Assembly (NCBI RefSeq): GCF_900099905.1
Contig: NZ_FNEE01000001.1
Location: forward strand, 235,091 to 299,090
Length of the DNA stretch: 64,000 nt
DNA from: Mesorhizobium muleiense
GTDB lineage: Bacteria; Pseudomonadota; Alphaproteobacteria; Rhizobiales; Rhizobiaceae
Direction of reading: 5' to 3'
Shown: piece by piece, positions 1 through 9,420 of the stretch
Numbering within the stretch: the stretch's first letter is position 1
Layout: each line of letters starts with the position of its first letter
Notes under the pieces: generated by a model
The model's database searches: none
Seen by the model: the letters and a program-made list of their open reading frames with translations, nothing else
Told to the model about the DNA's origin: nothing
Program-made: the position numbers and the translations under genes

Positions 1-459
1 ACGACAACGGCATCGGCATGGACCGAGCCCTCGAGCGGAGAATAGTTCGTAGCGGTGGCTGCCGCCACCCAACAGCTTCCCGGTTTTCCCGAAAGAATGG
101 CCATTTCACCGGCGTCCCATGCGTTCGATGCATCTCCATCGACAACCCGCGCCGGCGCGAAAAAGTTCCGAGATCTACGGTCTTCAATCGTGGTTTCTTT
201 GGAACTTCAGCAGATGATCGGGGCAGTCGAACGCAGCAACGCACGTGAATTGGTATAGGCAGATGCCATTACTGTTAGGCCGGCGGCCGAAGACTGCGCC
301 GTTACGGCCTGTGGCGAAGGTCACCTGCGCGCGCCCGGCAAAGCCTGAAGAATGGTTCGAGCCACCCGCATCCAGTATTTTGGCGATAAAACAGTTCGTA
401 CCTTGTTTTTCCCCATTGCAATTGCCAACCATGGAAATGGATTGATTCGGAGCTTGTCT
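1..459. other. Left edge, no convincing gene
   Basis: Short open frames exist on both strands here, but none has a recognisable domain, a good ribosome binding site or a natural protein composition. The stretch ends in the leader of the outer-membrane protein gene that begins at 460. I see no RNA gene or strong terminator. Confidence 0.5.
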
Positions 460-1104
460 ATGCGTGGACTGCAAGTGGCCCTGGCTGCGGTGATCTTGGG
501 CATTTCAGTCAGTTCTGGACTCGCCGATGACAATTCTCCCTTTATCTATTTTGCGACCCAGGACCCTTTCGCAGACGGTTTGCCGACCAAGAACGATGTC
601 TTTGTCTTTGGTGGCGTCTTTACGCGCGGGGCCTTCGGCGACGCGATCAATGTTTTCGGTGCCGACTACACCGACAACTATATAGTCGGAGCTGCATACG
701 GTCGCGATTTCGTCGATATCGGCGCTGGCTTCGTTCTTGGTGGCGTCGCCGGCGCGGCCATAAGATTTGGCCAGGACGACGATACGACTGGCGAACTTTG
801 GGCCGGAGCGCGACTGCGCCACCACGGCCTGGTCATTGGTGATTTGGCGATTGCGCCCGCACTGACAGCTGGATTCAGTGCCGTTACCGGCCCTACTGAG
901 ATCGAGCGCGAACGCGAAATCCGCCACGATGGCGATGCGTCATTCCTCGGCTTCGTCGGCGCGGAGCTTTCGTTCAGAGTGAGGCAGGCTCCCAACGTCG
1001 AACTCGTCTACCAACTCCACCATAGATCCGGCGCCGATGGCACGTTTGGAGATATGACAGAGGGTTCCAATGCGAACGCTCTTGGCATCCGTTATCGCTT
1101 CTAA
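460..1104 (+). CDS. Outer-membrane beta-barrel protein, possibly lipid A deacylase (PagL)-like
   Basis: A 214-residue protein with a Sec signal peptide (about residues 1-22, ending near GLADD) and alternating hydrophobic strands typical of a small outer-membrane barrel. It ends in Y-R-F, the C-terminal aromatic signature for barrel insertion. Near the C-terminus it carries H-R-S (about residues 188-190) followed by a Gly/Asn-rich loop and GIRYRF. This resembles the His-x-Ser active site and end of PagL-type lipid A 3-O-deacylases. The start at 460 is chosen because GGAG lies about 8 bases upstream and the signal peptide begins there; an earlier in-frame start would add an unlikely 36-residue tail. 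Barrel location is likely; deacylase activity is a weaker inference. Confidence 0.65.
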   Translation: MRGLQVALAAVILGISVSSGLADDNSPFIYFATQDPFADGLPTKNDVFVFGGVFTRGAFGDAINVFGADYTDNYIVGAAYGRDFVDIGAGFVLGGVAGAAIRFGQDDDTTGELWAGARLRHHGLVIGDLAIAPALTAGFSAVTGPTEIEREREIRHDGDASFLGFVGAELSFRVRQAPNVELVYQLHHRSGADGTFGDMTEGSNANALGIRYRF

Positions 1105-1248
1105 CGTTTGGTGCTGTAGACCTTCTTACAGGCGCCTACGCACCCACCCAGTTGGCTCGCGCTGAGGACGGCGACACTCCCGTGAGGGTCGGCACGATGA
1201 ACCATTGAAAACCTCAAGGCCGTGTCGCCCTATAGCGCCGGGTCACCC

Positions 1249-2307
1249 TCAGGCTATATCCTTCAGCGTATCCAGCGGCCCTTTCAATGCAGACCTGGGC
1301 TGGATCAACTCTGGCGCGATCAGGAAGGTGTGCGGTGCCGTCGGCGGTTCATCGATCAGCTCGAATGCCTTCGTGATCATCGCCTCAACATTCTGCCGCA
1401 CCATGATTACGGGGAAGGGCAGGAAGGAGCCGAAGGGGTCATAGTCGTAGCAACCGACGACGAGTTCGCTGAACATTTCCGCCGGCCGGCCGGCCATGAA
1501 ACGCAGCAGACCTTCCATATTGATCGACGAATTGATGAACAGCGCGCGCGGCAGCTTGCCACGGCATTGGTAAAACGCCTCGAAGGCACGCAAAGTTATA
1601 TCAGGCGAATAGCCGGAGGACTGCACACCATCGTCAGGGTCGGCGCCCAGCAGCGCCTTCTTGGTCGCATGGAAAGCGGCGATGCGTTCGCGGCTGGCGT
1701 GGTCGTTGCGGCCGCCAAACAGAAACAGCTCGTCCGGCCGCAGAGGATCGTCGTTGCCGAAGCGGCGGATGATTGCTTCCGTCAGCATCCGCGCGCCCTG
1801 ATAATTGTCGCTGATCACCGAATGCGCCTTCGTTCCCGGCAGGTCGATGTTGATATGCCTCAGCCCCGCCAGTTCGCAGACCTCGTGCACGCCATCGGGA
1901 TCGGTGGCGCCGACGATGAAGAGCTGGTCGATTGAATAGGAGATCAGCGTCTCCGCGGTCCGCCGTTCCTCTTCGGGGTCGCGGCTGGCACTAACCACGA
2001 CCGGGCATTGGCCGCGGCTGCGCACATGCCCCTCAAACGTCTGCGCCATGGAGGAGAAGTAGCGATTGTCGTGCACGGGCAGCATCAGGCCGACCAGGCC
2101 TGATCGCGAGCGTCGCAGGCCTCGCGCTTGCAGATTGGTGGTGTATTGGTGGAGTTCGGCGAGGCCGAGAATTGTTTGCGCCGTACTTTCCTTGATGCGG
2201 CGCTTGCGCCAAGTGCCGTTCAGGACGGCACTCACGGTCGACGGCGAACTGCCCGACAGCACGGACAGGTCATAGATCGTCGCCTTCTTCTTGACCCGCT
2301 GATCCAT
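1249..2307 (-). CDS. LacI-family transcriptional regulator of the adjacent sugar operon
   Basis: A 352-residue protein of normal LacI-family length. The N-terminal helix-turn-helix (about residues 9-30) contains ATIYDLSVLSGSSPSTVSAV, followed by the hinge-helix region and a periplasmic-binding-protein-like effector domain with the usual conserved stretches (GLVGLMLP, INIDLPG, ALFINSS). It is transcribed away from the ABC transporter operon that begins at 2519. It is therefore the likely local repressor, responding to the transported sugar or its phosphate. A perfect 8-bp inverted repeat lies between the two genes. Family assignment is firm; target and ligand are inferred from position. Confidence 0.9.
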   Translation of the reverse strand: MDQRVKKKATIYDLSVLSGSSPSTVSAVLNGTWRKRRIKESTAQTILGLAELHQYTTNLQARGLRRSRSGLVGLMLPVHDNRYFSSMAQTFEGHVRSRGQCPVVVSASRDPEEERRTAETLISYSIDQLFIVGATDPDGVHEVCELAGLRHINIDLPGTKAHSVISDNYQGARMLTEAIIRRFGNDDPLRPDELFLFGGRNDHASRERIAAFHATKKALLGADPDDGVQSSGYSPDITLRAFEAFYQCRGKLPRALFINSSINMEGLLRFMAGRPAEMFSELVVGCYDYDPFGSFLPFPVIMVRQNVEAMITKAFELIDEPPTAPHTFLIAPELIQPRSALKGPLDTLKDIA

Positions 2308-2364
2308 CTGGCGCCTCCGGCGCGTCTATTTAGAGCAATATCCCGCTTGACGAGAGCTTCTCGA

Positions 2365-2396
2365 TGCACAATAGTTTCTGCACCATCGATTGTGCA
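2365..2396. promoter_or_regulatory. Candidate operator, inverted repeat TGCACAAT-N16-ATTGTGCA
   Basis: Perfect 8-bp arms at 2365-2372 and 2389-2396, separated by 16 bases, lie in the divergent region between the LacI-type gene and the transporter operon. Position and symmetry fit an operator. The wide spacing is unusual for LacI proteins, which normally bind one continuous palindrome, so another regulator is possible. Confidence 0.4.
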
Positions 2397-2518
2397 AGCG
2401 AAAACCGGTGGATGATTGATGGGGAAGTGCCCCGTCTCTTTCGGGGAGGTTTCTAACGGCCGCCGTCGTTCGACGGCTCGAGTGTGTTCCCACTAGGAAC
2501 GTTATGGGAGGAGTACAG

Positions 2519-3508
2519 ATGAAAAAGCTCTTGATCGCGGCGCTTGCCGTGACCCTTATGATTGGCGGATCATTCGCTGCGATGGCACAGCAGGCCGGCA
2601 AGGTCGGCGTCGTCGTCAAGATCGGCGGCATTCCGTGGTTCAACGCAATGGAGGCGGGTATCAAGGAGCGCGGCGAGAAGCTCGGGATCGACGCATTCAT
2701 GGTCGGCCCGACCAGCGCTGATCCAGCACTGCAAGTTCGCGCCATCGAGGATCTGATCGCGCAGGGCGTCAAGGTCGTCGGCGTCGTGCCGAATGATGCG
2801 AAAGTGCTTGAACCGGTCCTGCAGAAGGCCAAGGACGCCGGCATCATCGTCATCACACATGAATCGCCTGGCCAGAAGGGCGCCGACTGGGATTTCGAAC
2901 TCGCGTCTGCCACCGGCTTCGGCGAGGCTCACGCCAAGCTCCTGGCGGAGAAGATGGGCGGCAAGGGTGAGTATGCAGTGTTCGTCGGCTCGTTGACGGT
3001 GCCGCTGCACAATGCCTGGGCCGACGCGGCAATCGAGTATCTGAAGAAGAATAATCCCGACATGAAACTCGTCGGCGAACGTTATGGCGTCGCCGAGGAT
3101 GTAGACAAGAGCCGCAGCACTGCGCTTGACCTGATTTCCGCAAATCCCGGCCTGAAGGGCTTCCTCGCCTTCGGCAGCCAAGGCCCGATCGGCGCTGGCC
3201 GCGCAATCGAAGAGCGCCGGAAGGTGGGCGAAATTTTCGTGCTCGGACCATTCTCGCCAGGCCAGGGCCGGAAGCTCATCAAAAGCGACGCGATCTCCGG
3301 CGGCTTCATGTGGAATCCGAAGCAGGCGGGCGAGGTTTTCGTCACGCTGGCCGACCATCTCATGAAGGGCAAAGAGATCAAGGATGGCGATACGATCGAA
3401 GGGCTTGGGACAGTTAAGCCCGACTTCGAAAACCGTAACATCATCGTCGATCAACTCGTCCCCATCAACAAGGATACTGTCGACGATCTCGCGGCGATGG
3501 GCCTGTAA
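2519..3508 (+). CDS. Periplasmic sugar-binding protein of ABC transporter
   Basis: A 329-residue solute-binding protein of the ribose/LsrB-like type I fold. A Sec signal peptide covers about residues 1-23 (MKKLLIAALAVTLM..., cleavage near AMA-QQ). The mature protein starts with the typical VGVVVKIGGIPWFNAMEAG strand and helix. Recognisable elements include a hinge strand (VVGVVPND) and EERRKVGEIFVLG. The start at 2519 is chosen because GGGAGGAG precedes it; an ATG five codons upstream is also in frame. It is first in an operon with the ATPase and two permeases and determines substrate specificity. A five-carbon or six-carbon ketose is my guess from the downstream enzymes. Confidence 0.9.
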   Translation: MKKLLIAALAVTLMIGGSFAAMAQQAGKVGVVVKIGGIPWFNAMEAGIKERGEKLGIDAFMVGPTSADPALQVRAIEDLIAQGVKVVGVVPNDAKVLEPVLQKAKDAGIIVITHESPGQKGADWDFELASATGFGEAHAKLLAEKMGGKGEYAVFVGSLTVPLHNAWADAAIEYLKKNNPDMKLVGERYGVAEDVDKSRSTALDLISANPGLKGFLAFGSQGPIGAGRAIEERRKVGEIFVLGPFSPGQGRKLIKSDAISGGFMWNPKQAGEVFVTLADHLMKGKEIKDGDTIEGLGTVKPDFENRNIIVDQLVPINKDTVDDLAAMGL

Positions 3509-3531
3509 AGCCTCCCAGGGCTAATGGCAGT

Positions 3532-3556
3532 CGGGCCCGGCCTCGAACCGGCCCGG
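3532..3556 (+). promoter_or_regulatory. Intergenic GC stem-loop after the binding-protein gene
   Basis: A strong hairpin (CGGGCCCGG and CCGGCCCG arms around CCTCGAA, one bulged base) lies between the binding-protein stop and the ATPase start. No U-run follows. Such hairpins often protect the binding-protein message and lower expression of the downstream membrane genes. Confidence 0.45.
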
Positions 3557-3597
3557 CTGCAGGATTGCAAACGCGATTGGATCCAGGTTTCGACTCG

Positions 3598-5112
3598 ATG
3601 GCTGATCAGGCACTCGATGGCGCCGCACCACGGCCGCTGCTGTCGCTCCGCAACGTCAACATGACGTTCGGCGGCGTGAAGGCGCTGAAGAATGTCAGCT
3701 TTGAGGTGTTGCCGGGCGAGGTGCATTGTCTTGCCGGCGAGAACGGCTCCGGAAAGAGCACGCTGATCAAGGTCATTACAGGCGTGTACAAGCCCGAGGC
3801 GGGCGCCGAAATCGATTATGATGGCCAGAGCTACCCCCATATGTCGCCGGTTACGGCGCAGGCCAGCGGAATTCAGGTCATCTGGCAGGATCTCGCCCTG
3901 TTTCCCGAGATGACTGTCGCCGAGAATATCGCGTTCCAGACCGTCATCGGCCGCTGGCCGCGGCTGGTGAACTATGCCGAGATGCGTCGGGTCGCGATCA
4001 ACGCCTTGCAACGTCTTGGTGTTACCTTCGATGTCGATCTGGCACTCCACCACTTTCCCATCGCACAGCGGCAGATCGTAGCAATCGCCCGCGCCCTCAT
4101 CGGTGAGGCAAAGCTCGTCTTCATGGACGAGCCGACGGCGTCGCTCACCCAATCCGAAACCGACTATCTGCTGGACGTTGTGCGCAATCTGTCGGCGTCG
4201 GGCGTCGCCGTTGTGTTCGTCAGTCATCGCCTGGCGGAGGTTCTTGAAATCTCTAGCCGCGTCACCGTGCTGCGCGACGGCGCCCTGGTTGGCGTCTATC
4301 CAACCAAAGGCCTGACCCAGTCGCGCATCACCGAGTTGATGACGGGCAAGACCTTCGACTATTCCGTCCTGCATCGGGATTTAAGCAGGAGCCCGGTCAT
4401 GCTTGAGGTCAAGGGACTGTCGCGGCCCGGCGAATTCGACGACGTGTCCTTGACGGTCCGGCGCGGCGAGACACTCGGCATCACCGGGTTGCTCGGGGCA
4501 GGGCGCACCGAATTGGCGCTGACATTGTTTGGCATGCGCAAGCCGAAATCGGGCTCTGTCGCCCTGGATGGCAAACCCGTTCGCTTCGGTTCCAACCGTG
4601 ACGCGATCGCCGCCGGCGTCGCCTATCTTTCGGAAGACCGGCTGTCGCTCGGTCTCATTCAGCCCCAGGCAATCGCCGACAACATGGTCATCGCCTCGCT
4701 GGACAAGATCCTTTCAGGCGGTTTCATTTCGAGCGATCGCAAGCGATCTCTGGTCAATCGCTGGATAAGGGACCTCGGCGTCAGGATCGGAAAGCAGGAC
4801 GACGCGATCTCGACCCTGTCAGGGGGAAATCAGCAACGTGTCGCCATTGCAAAATGGCTGGCGACCGACCCGAAGCTGCTTATCCTCGACGCACCGACCG
4901 TCGGCGTCGATGTCGGCGCGCGCGCCGGCATTTTCGACATCGTTTCCAAGCTGGCGGACAGCGGCCTGGCCATTATCCTGATCTCGGACGAGGTGCCTGA
5001 AGTCTATTTCAACGCGGACCGTGTGCTGCACATGGCTCAGGGGCGCATTGTCGGCGAATTTACGCCGGGCGCTACGACCCTCCAGGCGATGGAGGAGGCG
5101 GTCTATGCGTAG
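3598..5112 (+). CDS. Sugar ABC transporter double ATPase (RbsA/MglA-like)
   Basis: A 504-residue protein with two ABC domains in tandem, as in RbsA. Domain 1 has a full Walker A (GENGSGKST, residues 47-55), a diverged signature (HHFPIAQRQIVAIARAL) and Walker B followed by Asp-Glu (VFMDEPTASL). Domain 2 has the degenerate Walker A usual for this family (GLLGAGRTEL), an intact LSGGNQQ signature and LLILDAPTVGVD, where the usual Glu after Walker B is Ala. It energises import from the inner membrane. ATG 3598 is preferred over a TTG 33 bases upstream. It overlaps the next gene by 8 bases, so translation is coupled. Confidence 0.92.
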   Translation: MADQALDGAAPRPLLSLRNVNMTFGGVKALKNVSFEVLPGEVHCLAGENGSGKSTLIKVITGVYKPEAGAEIDYDGQSYPHMSPVTAQASGIQVIWQDLALFPEMTVAENIAFQTVIGRWPRLVNYAEMRRVAINALQRLGVTFDVDLALHHFPIAQRQIVAIARALIGEAKLVFMDEPTASLTQSETDYLLDVVRNLSASGVAVVFVSHRLAEVLEISSRVTVLRDGALVGVYPTKGLTQSRITELMTGKTFDYSVLHRDLSRSPVMLEVKGLSRPGEFDDVSLTVRRGETLGITGLLGAGRTELALTLFGMRKPKSGSVALDGKPVRFGSNRDAIAAGVAYLSEDRLSLGLIQPQAIADNMVIASLDKILSGGFISSDRKRSLVNRWIRDLGVRIGKQDDAISTLSGGNQQRVAIAKWLATDPKLLILDAPTVGVDVGARAGIFDIVSKLADSGLAIILISDEVPEVYFNADRVLHMAQGRIVGEFTPGATTLQAMEEAVYA

Positions 5113-6106
5113 GTTTGTCCGCTCCCACGCAACGGAACTGGCTTTGCTCGCCGTTATCGCAGTCATCTGCGTCTTCCTTTCGTTCGCGACAGACCGGTTC
5201 TTCACCCTGGGCAACGCGTTTGACCTTCTGAACACCAGCTCGGTCAACATCATCTTCGCCGTCGGCCTGCTGGTCGTGCTGATCGCCGGCGGCATTGACA
5301 TTTCCTTCGCGGTTGCTGCCTCCGTTGTGCAATATCTGACCGCGACCGTCCTCGGCTGGATCGGCGGCGGGAATTGGATTGTCGGCTTCATCATCGCTGG
5401 CGCATTGGGCGTCGCGTTGGGCTGCATCAACGCCTTCCTGATCCACGGGTTCAGGATCATCTCGATCGTCGCCACGATTTCGACTTTCAACATTTTCTTC
5501 GGCTTGCTGATGTTTTTCACGGGCGGCGTGTCGATCTACAACCTGCCGGACTGGCTCACCACCCGCGTCGTGCTGTTCGAGCGAGAGATGGCTGACGGGA
5601 CCTGGGCGGAGATCACCCTGCCTGTGCTCATTATGGCCATATGCGTGTTCGCTACCTGGGCGTTGATCACGCGCACCACCACCGGCCGCCAACTCTACGC
5701 ATTTGGCGACAACCCGGAGGGCGCGCGCCGCTTCGGCATCAATATCGGTGCCATGCAATTTATCGCCTTCGGCTGGCTTGGCCTGATGGCGGGTATCGCC
5801 GGCCTCGTCCAGGCGCATTACGCGCAGGAGGTTGTGCCGAATGCCCTTTATGGGCGCGAACTCGACGTCCTGGCAGCGGTGGTCCTTGGCGGTGCGCGGC
5901 TCGGCGGCGGCAAGGGCAGCGTGCTCGGCTGCATTCTGGGCGTTCTGTTGGTCTCGATTACCCAGAACGGACTTAATTTGATGGGCGTGTCGCCTTTCGC
6001 GTTCAAGATGATCGTCGGCGCCATCATTCTTGCCGCAATCACGCTTTCGAACACCAGCATCGAACGCCTGCTGCCGTTCCTGAAAAGCCGACGGGTGCCT
6101 TCATGA
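5105..6106 (+). CDS. Sugar ABC transporter permease 1 (RbsC-like)
   Basis: A 333-residue, highly hydrophobic protein with about 8-10 membrane segments and the BPD_transp_2 signatures: INIFAVGLL-type helix, GGIDISFA loop, and the cytoplasmic coupling region YAFGDNPEGARRFGINI. Near the C-terminus VVLGGARLGGGKGSVLG is typical of RbsC/XylH permeases. ATG 5105 overlaps the ATPase stop and is preceded by GAGGAGG, which fixes the start. It pairs with the second permease at 6103 to form a heterodimeric channel. Confidence 0.92.
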   Translation: MRRFVRSHATELALLAVIAVICVFLSFATDRFFTLGNAFDLLNTSSVNIIFAVGLLVVLIAGGIDISFAVAASVVQYLTATVLGWIGGGNWIVGFIIAGALGVALGCINAFLIHGFRIISIVATISTFNIFFGLLMFFTGGVSIYNLPDWLTTRVVLFEREMADGTWAEITLPVLIMAICVFATWALITRTTTGRQLYAFGDNPEGARRFGINIGAMQFIAFGWLGLMAGIAGLVQAHYAQEVVPNALYGRELDVLAAVVLGGARLGGGKGSVLGCILGVLLVSITQNGLNLMGVSPFAFKMIVGAIILAAITLSNTSIERLLPFLKSRRVPS

Positions 6107-7098
6107 CGGTTTTGATTGAACGCGTCCGCAACGCGCTCGGCCCCGAACTTGCAGGTCCGTTTGCCGCGTTCGTAGCTGTCATGATCGTGTTCGGTTTTGC
6201 CGCGCCGAACTTTCTTTCGCGCGCTACCTTTGGATCCGTCGCCTTCCAACTGCCGGAACTCGGCCTCCTCACACTCGCCATGCTGCTGCCGATCCTGACC
6301 GGCGGCCTGAACCTGGCCATCACCTTCACCGCCAACATGGCCGGCCTGACGCTGGCTTGGGTACTGCAGAGCCAGGGAGGCGTCGACGCGGGCATCGGCG
6401 CCTTCCTCCTTGGCTCGGTCCTTGCCATCGCGGTCGGCGCACTGAGCGGGCTGATCATGGGGCTCGTCATCGCCTACACCAAGGCTCACCCGATCCTGGT
6501 CTCGCTGTCGATGATGATCTTCCTGCGCGGTCTCGGCGAATTCCTGACGCGCGGCGGCGACGTGTCCGGCATTCCCGGCTTCCTGGCGCCGATCGGCTAC
6601 GGTTCGATTTTTGGCATCCCGGTGCCGTTGCTCATCTTCATCGCTTGCGTGCTGATCTGGCACGTCTTGCTGACGCGCATGAAGCTAGGCTTCAACACCT
6701 ACATGATAGGCTCCAATATCGAGGCCACACGCTATTCCGGTATCAATACGCGCAAGGTGCAGGTTCTCGTCTACACATTGTCCGGCGCGATGTGCGCGGT
6801 CGCCGGCATCATCATGCTGGCGCGCTTCAATTCGGTGCGTGTCGGCCACGGCGAGTCTTATCTGCTGATCACCGTGCTTGCCTGCTTCCTTGGCGGGGTC
6901 AATCCGTTCGGTGGCTTCGGTCGGGTGATCCCGGTCTTCGTTGCGCTCGCCGTGCTCCAGCTTCTGTCCTCGGGACTCAATCTGATGGGCGCAAGCCAGC
7001 ACCTTGCGACGGCAGTCTGGGGCATCCTGATGATCACGGTGATGATCCTGCGCTGGCTTGCCGGGCGCCTCAAATTCCTGAACACAAACAGAGGGTGA
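6103..7098 (+). CDS. Sugar ABC transporter permease 2 (RbsC-like)
   Basis: A 331-residue RbsC-like permease, similar in layout to its upstream neighbour but clearly diverged. Visible hallmarks are GGLNLAITF, a second-half helix starting IPVPLLIF, the coupling loop MIGSNIEATRYSGINTRKVQ and ACFLGGVNPFGGFG. ATGA overlap with the upstream stop (4 bases) shows translational coupling. Two permease genes rather than one suggests a heterodimer. Confidence 0.92.
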   Translation: MTVLIERVRNALGPELAGPFAAFVAVMIVFGFAAPNFLSRATFGSVAFQLPELGLLTLAMLLPILTGGLNLAITFTANMAGLTLAWVLQSQGGVDAGIGAFLLGSVLAIAVGALSGLIMGLVIAYTKAHPILVSLSMMIFLRGLGEFLTRGGDVSGIPGFLAPIGYGSIFGIPVPLLIFIACVLIWHVLLTRMKLGFNTYMIGSNIEATRYSGINTRKVQVLVYTLSGAMCAVAGIIMLARFNSVRVGHGESYLLITVLACFLGGVNPFGGFGRVIPVFVALAVLQLLSSGLNLMGASQHLATAVWGILMITVMILRWLAGRLKFLNTNRG

Positions 7099-7103
7099 GT
7101 CAG

Positions 7104-7952
7104 ATGCATGGTTTTGGGGTCCACACCTCGATGTGGACGATGAACTGGGACCGGGCCGGCGCGGAGAAGGCGATCGCGGCTTCCGTCAAATACGGGATGG
7201 ACTTTATCGAGATCGCGCTTCTGAACGCGCCGGCGGTCGATGCCGCGCACACACGCGCCTTGCTCGAAAAGCACAATCTTCCTGCCGTTTGCTCGCTTGG
7301 CCTGCCGGAGCGGGCCTGGGCCTCGGTGCGGCCGGATGCCGCCATTGAACATCTCGAAGTGGCGATCGACAAGACTGCGGAAATGGGCGCGCTGGCGCTT
7401 TCCGGCGTGATTTTTGGCGGTATCGGCGAACGCACCGGCCTGCCACCGACCGAAAAGGAATACGACAATATCGCGCATGTGCTGACCGTCGCCGCCAAGC
7501 ACGCCAAGAATCGCGGCATCGAGCTCGGAATCGAGGCGGTGAACCGCTACGAGAACCATTTGATCAATACCGGCGCGCAGGCCGTCTGGATGGTCGAGAA
7601 AGTCGGGGCCGACAACATCTTTGTTCATCTCGACACCTACCACATGAACATCGAGGAGAAAGGAGCCGGCAACGGCATTCTGGCCGCCCGCGATCACCTG
7701 AAGTACATCCACTTGTCTGAAAGCGATCGCGGCACACCAGGCACCGGCAACTGCCCCTGGGACGAGATTTACGCGACGCTGGCGGCGATCGGCTTCAAGG
7801 GCGGACTAGCCATGGAAAGCTTCATCAACATGCCGCCCGAAGTCTCCTACGGCCTCTCGGTCTGGCGGCCAGTCGCCAAGGACGAGGCCGAAGTGATGGG
7901 CAATGGCTTGCCGTTCCTGCGCAACAAGGCTCGCCAATACGGTCTGATCTGA
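7104..7952 (+). CDS. Ketose 3-epimerase (D-tagatose/D-psicose 3-epimerase family)
   Basis: A 282-residue TIM-barrel sugar epimerase. The metal ligands of the D-tagatose/D-psicose 3-epimerase family can be placed: Glu144 (GIEAVNRYE), Asp177 (VHLDTYHMNIEE), His203 (YIHLSESDRG) and Glu238 (LAMESF). Substrate-contacting Glu150, His180 and Arg209 are also present. The start at 7104 is five bases after the permease stop and begins the natural MHGFGVHTSMW strand; a longer open frame upstream is only read-through of the permease in another frame. It would interconvert C3 epimers of a ketose before phosphorylation by the next gene product. The exact sugar cannot be read from sequence. Confidence 0.9.
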   Translation: MHGFGVHTSMWTMNWDRAGAEKAIAASVKYGMDFIEIALLNAPAVDAAHTRALLEKHNLPAVCSLGLPERAWASVRPDAAIEHLEVAIDKTAEMGALALSGVIFGGIGERTGLPPTEKEYDNIAHVLTVAAKHAKNRGIELGIEAVNRYENHLINTGAQAVWMVEKVGADNIFVHLDTYHMNIEEKGAGNGILAARDHLKYIHLSESDRGTPGTGNCPWDEIYATLAAIGFKGGLAMESFINMPPEVSYGLSVWRPVAKDEAEVMGNGLPFLRNKARQYGLI

Positions 7953-7956
7953 GACG

Positions 7957-9420
7957 ATGGGTGACGGGCAGAAGGCGGACGGCGCAAGGATCGCCGTCTT
8001 CGATGTCGGCAAGACCAACATAAAGCTCTCCGCGATGACGCTCGACGGCGTGCTCGTGGAGAGCCTCTCTGTTCACAACGAAGTGCGGCCCGGTCCACCT
8101 TGGCGGCAGCACGATCTCAACGGCATTACCGACTGGCTGTTCGGCTCGCTCGCCACTTTGTGCCGACACCATCCGCTGGAAAAGGTGGTCGGCACCGGAC
8201 ATGGCTCCGCAGGGGTCTTGGTGAACGCAGATCCCGACGAGACTTGTGCCCTGCCGATGATTGACTACGAGCAGGATCTGCCGCCTGCAATTCGCGAAGG
8301 CTACGCGCCGCTTTCGGGCGATTTCTTCGATCGCGGCAGCGCGATCATGCTGAAGGCTGCCCACCAGGCGCGCCAGCTGTACTGGATGCAGCAGGTTGAT
8401 CCGGAGCGCGTCGCTCAGGCTCGTTGGTATCTGGGCTTGCCTCAATATTGGGCCTGGCGGCTGTCAGGCGTGCCATCGGCCGAAACGACGGTCCTCTCGG
8501 CGCAATCCCATCTGTGGAACAATGTGCGCAAGCAGTGGGCGCCCATTGTGGCGGGGCAGGGGTGGCAGCGCCTAATGCCACCATTTCATCCGGCCTGGGA
8601 GAGGTTGGGGCCAATCCGGCAGGATCTGGCGCGCCGGCACGGCATACCGGAAGAGCTCTCTGTCCTGACAGGCGGCCACGACAGCAGCCTGAACCTCTAC
8701 CGCTACCAGGCGGCAGGCATGCGCGACGCCTGCGTGATCTCTACCGGAACCTGGATCGTCGGAATGTGCGCGGCGACACCTCTCGACCAACTCGATGAAA
8801 ATCGCGGAATGGTGCTGAACAGCGACGTGACAGGACGCCCGGTCGGCGGCGTTTTGACCATGGGCGGACGAGAGTTCAGTCATGTGGCAGGGCAGGGGCA
8901 AGAAGGAACTGCAGCCGACGCTGCGCTGGTCAGCTTGCTGATTGAGCGCGGCACTTTCGCATTGCCGTCGTTCGGCGACGATGACGGCCTGTTTCCAGGC
9001 AGCGCTGGGCTCGGCCGGTTTGGAGGGCCGCCTGCAGAAACCCCTGCAGAGCGCAAGGCGCTCGCGGTGCTCTACGCCGCGCTGCTGACGGTAGAATGTA
9101 TCGATGCGCTGAACGAAAACGGGCTGGTTGCATTGGATGGCACCTTCCTGCGAGACCCGCTCTACGCCACACTGGTTGCCGCACTACGGCCAAACGCCGA
9201 AACGGTCTACAACCTCGACTCCTATGGCACCGCGTCGGGTGCGGCGCTACTTGGCGAACATGAAACGCGTGACACGCCGGCTCCGATCGCAGTCAGCCTG
9301 CCGACTGCCTTTGCCGGCGATCGTGAGGCGCTCGCAGCCTATGCACAGCGGTGGCGCGACCTGGCGAAGCGAAACAACTTGCAACAGCGCAAGACCAGCA
9401 AAGGAACAATCGATGACTGA
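7957..9420 (+). CDS. FGGY-family carbohydrate kinase
   Basis: A 487-residue sugar kinase of the FGGY family. The N-terminal actin-like fold shows the phosphate-1 loop VFDVGKTNIKL and GTGHGSAGVL. The catalytic Asp lies in TGGHDSSLNLYRYQ. The second domain has STGTWIVG. It resembles the L-fuculokinase/rhamnulokinase side of the family more than glycerol kinases. Four bases separate it from the epimerase stop, and its TGA overlaps the aldolase start by 8 bases. It is expected to phosphorylate the epimerised ketose at C1 for the aldolase that follows. Confidence 0.9.
   Translation: MGDGQKADGARIAVFDVGKTNIKLSAMTLDGVLVESLSVHNEVRPGPPWRQHDLNGITDWLFGSLATLCRHHPLEKVVGTGHGSAGVLVNADPDETCALPMIDYEQDLPPAIREGYAPLSGDFFDRGSAIMLKAAHQARQLYWMQQVDPERVAQARWYLGLPQYWAWRLSGVPSAETTVLSAQSHLWNNVRKQWAPIVAGQGWQRLMPPFHPAWERLGPIRQDLARRHGIPEELSVLTGGHDSSLNLYRYQAAGMRDACVISTGTWIVGMCAATPLDQLDENRGMVLNSDVTGRPVGGVLTMGGREFSHVAGQGQEGTAADAALVSLLIERGTFALPSFGDDDGLFPGSAGLGRFGGPPAETPAERKALAVLYAALLTVECIDALNENGLVALDGTFLRDPLYATLVAALRPNAETVYNLDSYGTASGAALLGEHETRDTPAPIAVSLPTAFAGDREALAAYAQRWRDLAKRNNLQQRKTSKGTIDD

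Noticed and set aside
184..474. Minus-strand frame at the left edge
   Set aside because: No domain, no ribosome binding site, and it overlaps the leader of a well-supported outer-membrane protein gene.
6357..7103. Long in-frame extension upstream of the 3-epimerase start
   Set aside because: It is the other-frame reading of the second permease gene. The epimerase fold begins at MHGFGVHTSMW, just after the permease stop.
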